From Melanocharis versteri (Eukaryota; Chordata; Aves; Passeriformes; Melanocharitidae), in NCBI GenBank assembly GCA_013397845.1, contig VZTG01001875.1:208856-272855 (forward strand): a stretch of 64,000 nucleotides of DNA, written 5' to 3'. Below are positions 61,309-64,000 of this stretch, piece by piece. Below the pieces are notes generated by a model that made no database searches, was not told the origin of the DNA, and was given only the letters and a program-made list of their open reading frames with translations. Position numbers and translations under genes: made by a program. How positions within the stretch are numbered: position 1 is the stretch's first letter; every line of letters starts with the position of its first letter.

Positions 61309-63617
61309 GCATTGATTAGTTTTTAGAAAACATCAGCAATATGGATGGGAGAGGTGTTCTGGACAAAATTCCATGTCTTAAACCAAAATTGCAGCCCAAG
61401 AAACTGAACAAGAAGCTTCTGAAACTAAACTTCTCTCATATCTCTCCTTGCCTTCACCCAAGACTACAAATGCTGAAGCAGTAAGACATCCTGCTCATAG
61501 AGGGGTACGTATCAATAAAAACACAGCAGGCTTGAAAGCTTCACAGGAGGCTTGTTCTCACCATTGTTTCACCTCTCTGTTTGAGAGTTTGTTTTTGTTT
61601 TGTTCTCTTCCTCACAGCTGTACTTACTGAGAGAGACATGAATATATTGTAGATAGTGTTGATTCATATCCTGCAGGAAAAACTGAAGAGTGATTTTAGC
61701 ATTTCCCATTGCCAGGTTAAGCAGCAGAAAATAGGTGCAGAATTGCAGGTATTGACATAAGAAGGGGTGAGGAGATGACCAGTGGGAAGGAGGAGTTGAA
61801 AGATTTCTGTAATCCAGCTCTTTGTTCTCATTCCCACTCTGCAGAGAAACAGCTTTTGAGTAAATATCAAACCTTGCTTTACTTTTGTTTACAGCACGGA
61901 AAATAAGCAGGAACACTGCACACTGCAGGGAGAAAACAAATCATGTTCTTTGCTTCCAGCCATGCCAGTGGTACGGCCAGTTGTGATAGGGAAAGCCTGT
62001 AATCCAGCTTCAGTAAATCAAGCACAGCTGGGGCATCAGCAAGTCTGTGGTTTGCTTTTGTCCCCTGGGACTGGAGTTGTGTTAATGTTGCATGCACAGC
62101 CTGCGGAGCTGGGGTAAGTCACAGAAGTCTGGATCTGGGTCTGAGCTCCTTCAGAGGTCACAGCTGCTTTGGCTGGGGATTTTGGGTTAGGCTCATTACA
62201 GATTATCACTCTGTGCTCTGGTATTCTTTCTCAGCGTGGAGTTAACAGGATCCACATGGTGGATTTGGAATCTAATATTCAGATGTGGAGCGCCCTGGGC
62301 ACTAAGCCCCGATCTTTAACGGGAGCTGTGCACATGCTGAGACTTGGGCTAGCAGGTCCTGCATGTTGGTCAGTGGTGAGAAAGTGTCTCACTCTTTTTC
62401 AGACAGTGGAAGGGGTTCAGAGCCTCAAGATATACTCATTTTCAAACACTTCGAGAAGAAGAATCAAATACATGAAGCAACAGAGCCTTATGGGAAATAA
62501 TTAAAGGAATTTCAAAGGGCTTCCCCTCCTGTTAATCTGTTCTATAGCATAAAAGGGCATGGAAAGAACAGCATTTCTTTTAGACAAATAACTTATTTCT
62601 TTTGTCAAACCTTGTCCTTTGTGAGGGTTGTCTGCCCATCACAGACAGAAGCAGAGATCTCAGATTGCATGCTTTTTACATCGCTGGCTGTCTGCCTCCA
62701 TGCCTGACCTATTGATGTCCACAGTGACTTGTGCAGAGACTTGCACAGAAAGGAACACTGCCTCTTGACATTAGGATCCTCTGTTTTGACCTCTGGGAAA
62801 AGGTATTTTAGAGTGAATTCTGCCTAAGGCAGGCTCGGTACTATGAAATCCTCTCCTTGCAGGACCACGGGGGCCCAAAGGGAGATGCAGGCAGCTGGGT
62901 TCTGCTCCACAAAGTCTGTGAGGAGGTGGAGAGGGAGGGCAGAGCCCCAGCAACACACAGGAGGTGACTGGGTTTTGGCAGGCGCCCTCAGAGATCTACA
63001 GAGCCTGAGGCTTTATCTGCAGGGTGGCCAACATCTGACAAAACAATCTGCTGGAAGGCTTGTGGAGGGAACCTTGCAGACTTTCCTGATGCTTGCCCAG
63101 ATTTCCCCACACAGGGAGCAGATCTGGCACGAGCTATGTGAGCAGTTTGATTTCCAAATGCACCGTGCCATAAATTCCATCAAACGGGGAAACACTGCAG
63201 ATCAGATGGTGGGCTGCAACCCACCCATCTCACTCCATTGGTGTGCCTAACCAGTTGGGACGCCAGTTCCTTTTTTTAAGTTTCTTTTCTTTTACTCCTT
63301 CTCTAATGCAGTGTATCAAGCACGCTTGTGCATAAAGGGAAATCCGCAGCACATCAGATTAATTCTTTCTCCCCTGAAGTGTTTGTGTGCAGCTCTGGAA
63401 GCCATCTTTTAAAGTCGGTGTGTGGAGAACATAGAGCCACCAGAGGGAGCGAGAGTACTAAAACAGGCAGTTTGGGATTTAAGCTTTAGAGTGATAGAAA
63501 CACAGAAGTCATAAAGAACCAGAAGGAGAGGAGGGATGGCTCAGAAGATATGTGGTTGCATTTAGACGTAGAAAACCCCAAAAAATTTTAAAGCCCATTT
63601 TGATGCATGTGGCAGGT

Positions 63618-63691
63618 GTTGGTTTTTTGGTTGTTTTGGATTTTTGTTCCTTGTTGTTGTTGGGTTAGTTGTTTGTTGTTTTTTTTTTTTT
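63618..63691. repeat. T/G-rich low-complexity tract
   Basis: GGTTTTTTGG, TTGTTGTTGTTG and a T12 run, similar to the tracts in CMPK2 introns. Confidence 0.8.
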
Positions 63692-64000
63692 CCTAATTCT
63701 TGATATTTTTTTGTAATCAACACTGGCTAAACTGCATAAGCTGCCAAATGGCACAAAGATGTAGCTATTACAAATAGTTTATACCATTCCACTAGGAGAA
63801 AGGCAAAAGTGGAATATTAAGTAAAGTGATTAAAATGACCCTCATTTGCACAGAATTTAAACACAATACTGTATGTTTACAACAGCACTGCTGAAGAAAG
63901 ATTTGCTTTTTCTGTCACTGCTTCCTTGTGTGGCTGAGGGCAAATCACCCAAACCCACATCCTCATTGATAATAAGGAAACTTAACACTCTGAAAACCAG

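Larger units (their letters stand above)
58541..64000. other. Intergenic DNA, no gene seen
   Basis: No exon was recognised on either strand. It contains an A19 run at 61290-61308 and a T/G-rich tract at 63618-63691. A 135-codon open frame at 62843-63250 has no recognisable domain. Confidence 0.55.

Noticed and set aside
62843..63250. 135-codon plus-strand open frame
   Set aside because: No recognised domain; composition is like the surrounding intergenic DNA.
1..64000. CRISPR arrays, operons, rRNA and tRNA genes
   Set aside because: None seen, and the window is animal nuclear DNA; regularly spaced repeats found are microsatellites and minisatellites.

Overview
This is a vertebrate nuclear DNA window, almost certainly from a bird. 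It is AT-rich, has long non-coding stretches, small exons with GT-AG introns, CpG-island promoters, and several CR1 LINE copies ending in the typical ATTCTATGATTCTRTG-like 3' repeat. CR1 is the dominant interspersed repeat of birds. The species cannot be named from the sequence. Two runs of N (30160-30758 and 46202-46511) are assembly gaps, and both lie in GC-rich promoter DNA.

Only two protein-coding genes can be read with confidence. They stand head to head and belong to the interferon response. RSAD2 (viperin) is on the minus strand: six coding exons from 39350 down to the stop at 34601, 352 codons, with the radical-SAM cysteine motif and an intact C-terminus. CMPK2 (mitochondrial UMP-CMP kinase 2) is on the plus strand: five coding exons ending at the stop 52602-52604. 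Only the last part of exon 1 is visible because the first N gap of that locus removes the N-terminal coding region. The two enzymes work together by established knowledge: CMPK2 phosphorylates pyrimidine nucleoside monophosphates on the way to CTP, and viperin converts CTP to the chain terminator ddhCTP. Interferon-type elements are visible near both 5' ends.

Layout. 1-29760: no recognisable coding exon; a few CR1 fragments and AT/CA microsatellites, plus one unexplained open, splice-bounded segment at 22700-22885 (minus). 29760-30960: a CpG island interrupted by a gap; by mammalian gene order (CMPK2-RSAD2-RNF144A) this is the likely promoter of RNF144A on the minus strand, which would make 1-30 kb its first intron, but no RNF144A coding sequence was found. 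31-34.6 kb: intergenic DNA and RSAD2 3' UTR. 34.6-39.8 kb: RSAD2 and its promoter. 39.8-45.8 kb: divergent intergenic region with candidate interferon elements. 45.8-53.6 kb: CMPK2 with two intronic CR1 insertions. 53.6-64 kb: intergenic, with two more CR1 copies.

The most interesting local structures are a CR1 copy that makes up most of CMPK2 intron 1 and ends 17 bases before exon 2; GGCTC-based tandem arrays at the 5' end of both genes; and a perfect 14-bp inverted repeat in RSAD2 intron 2. I found no entirely new system.
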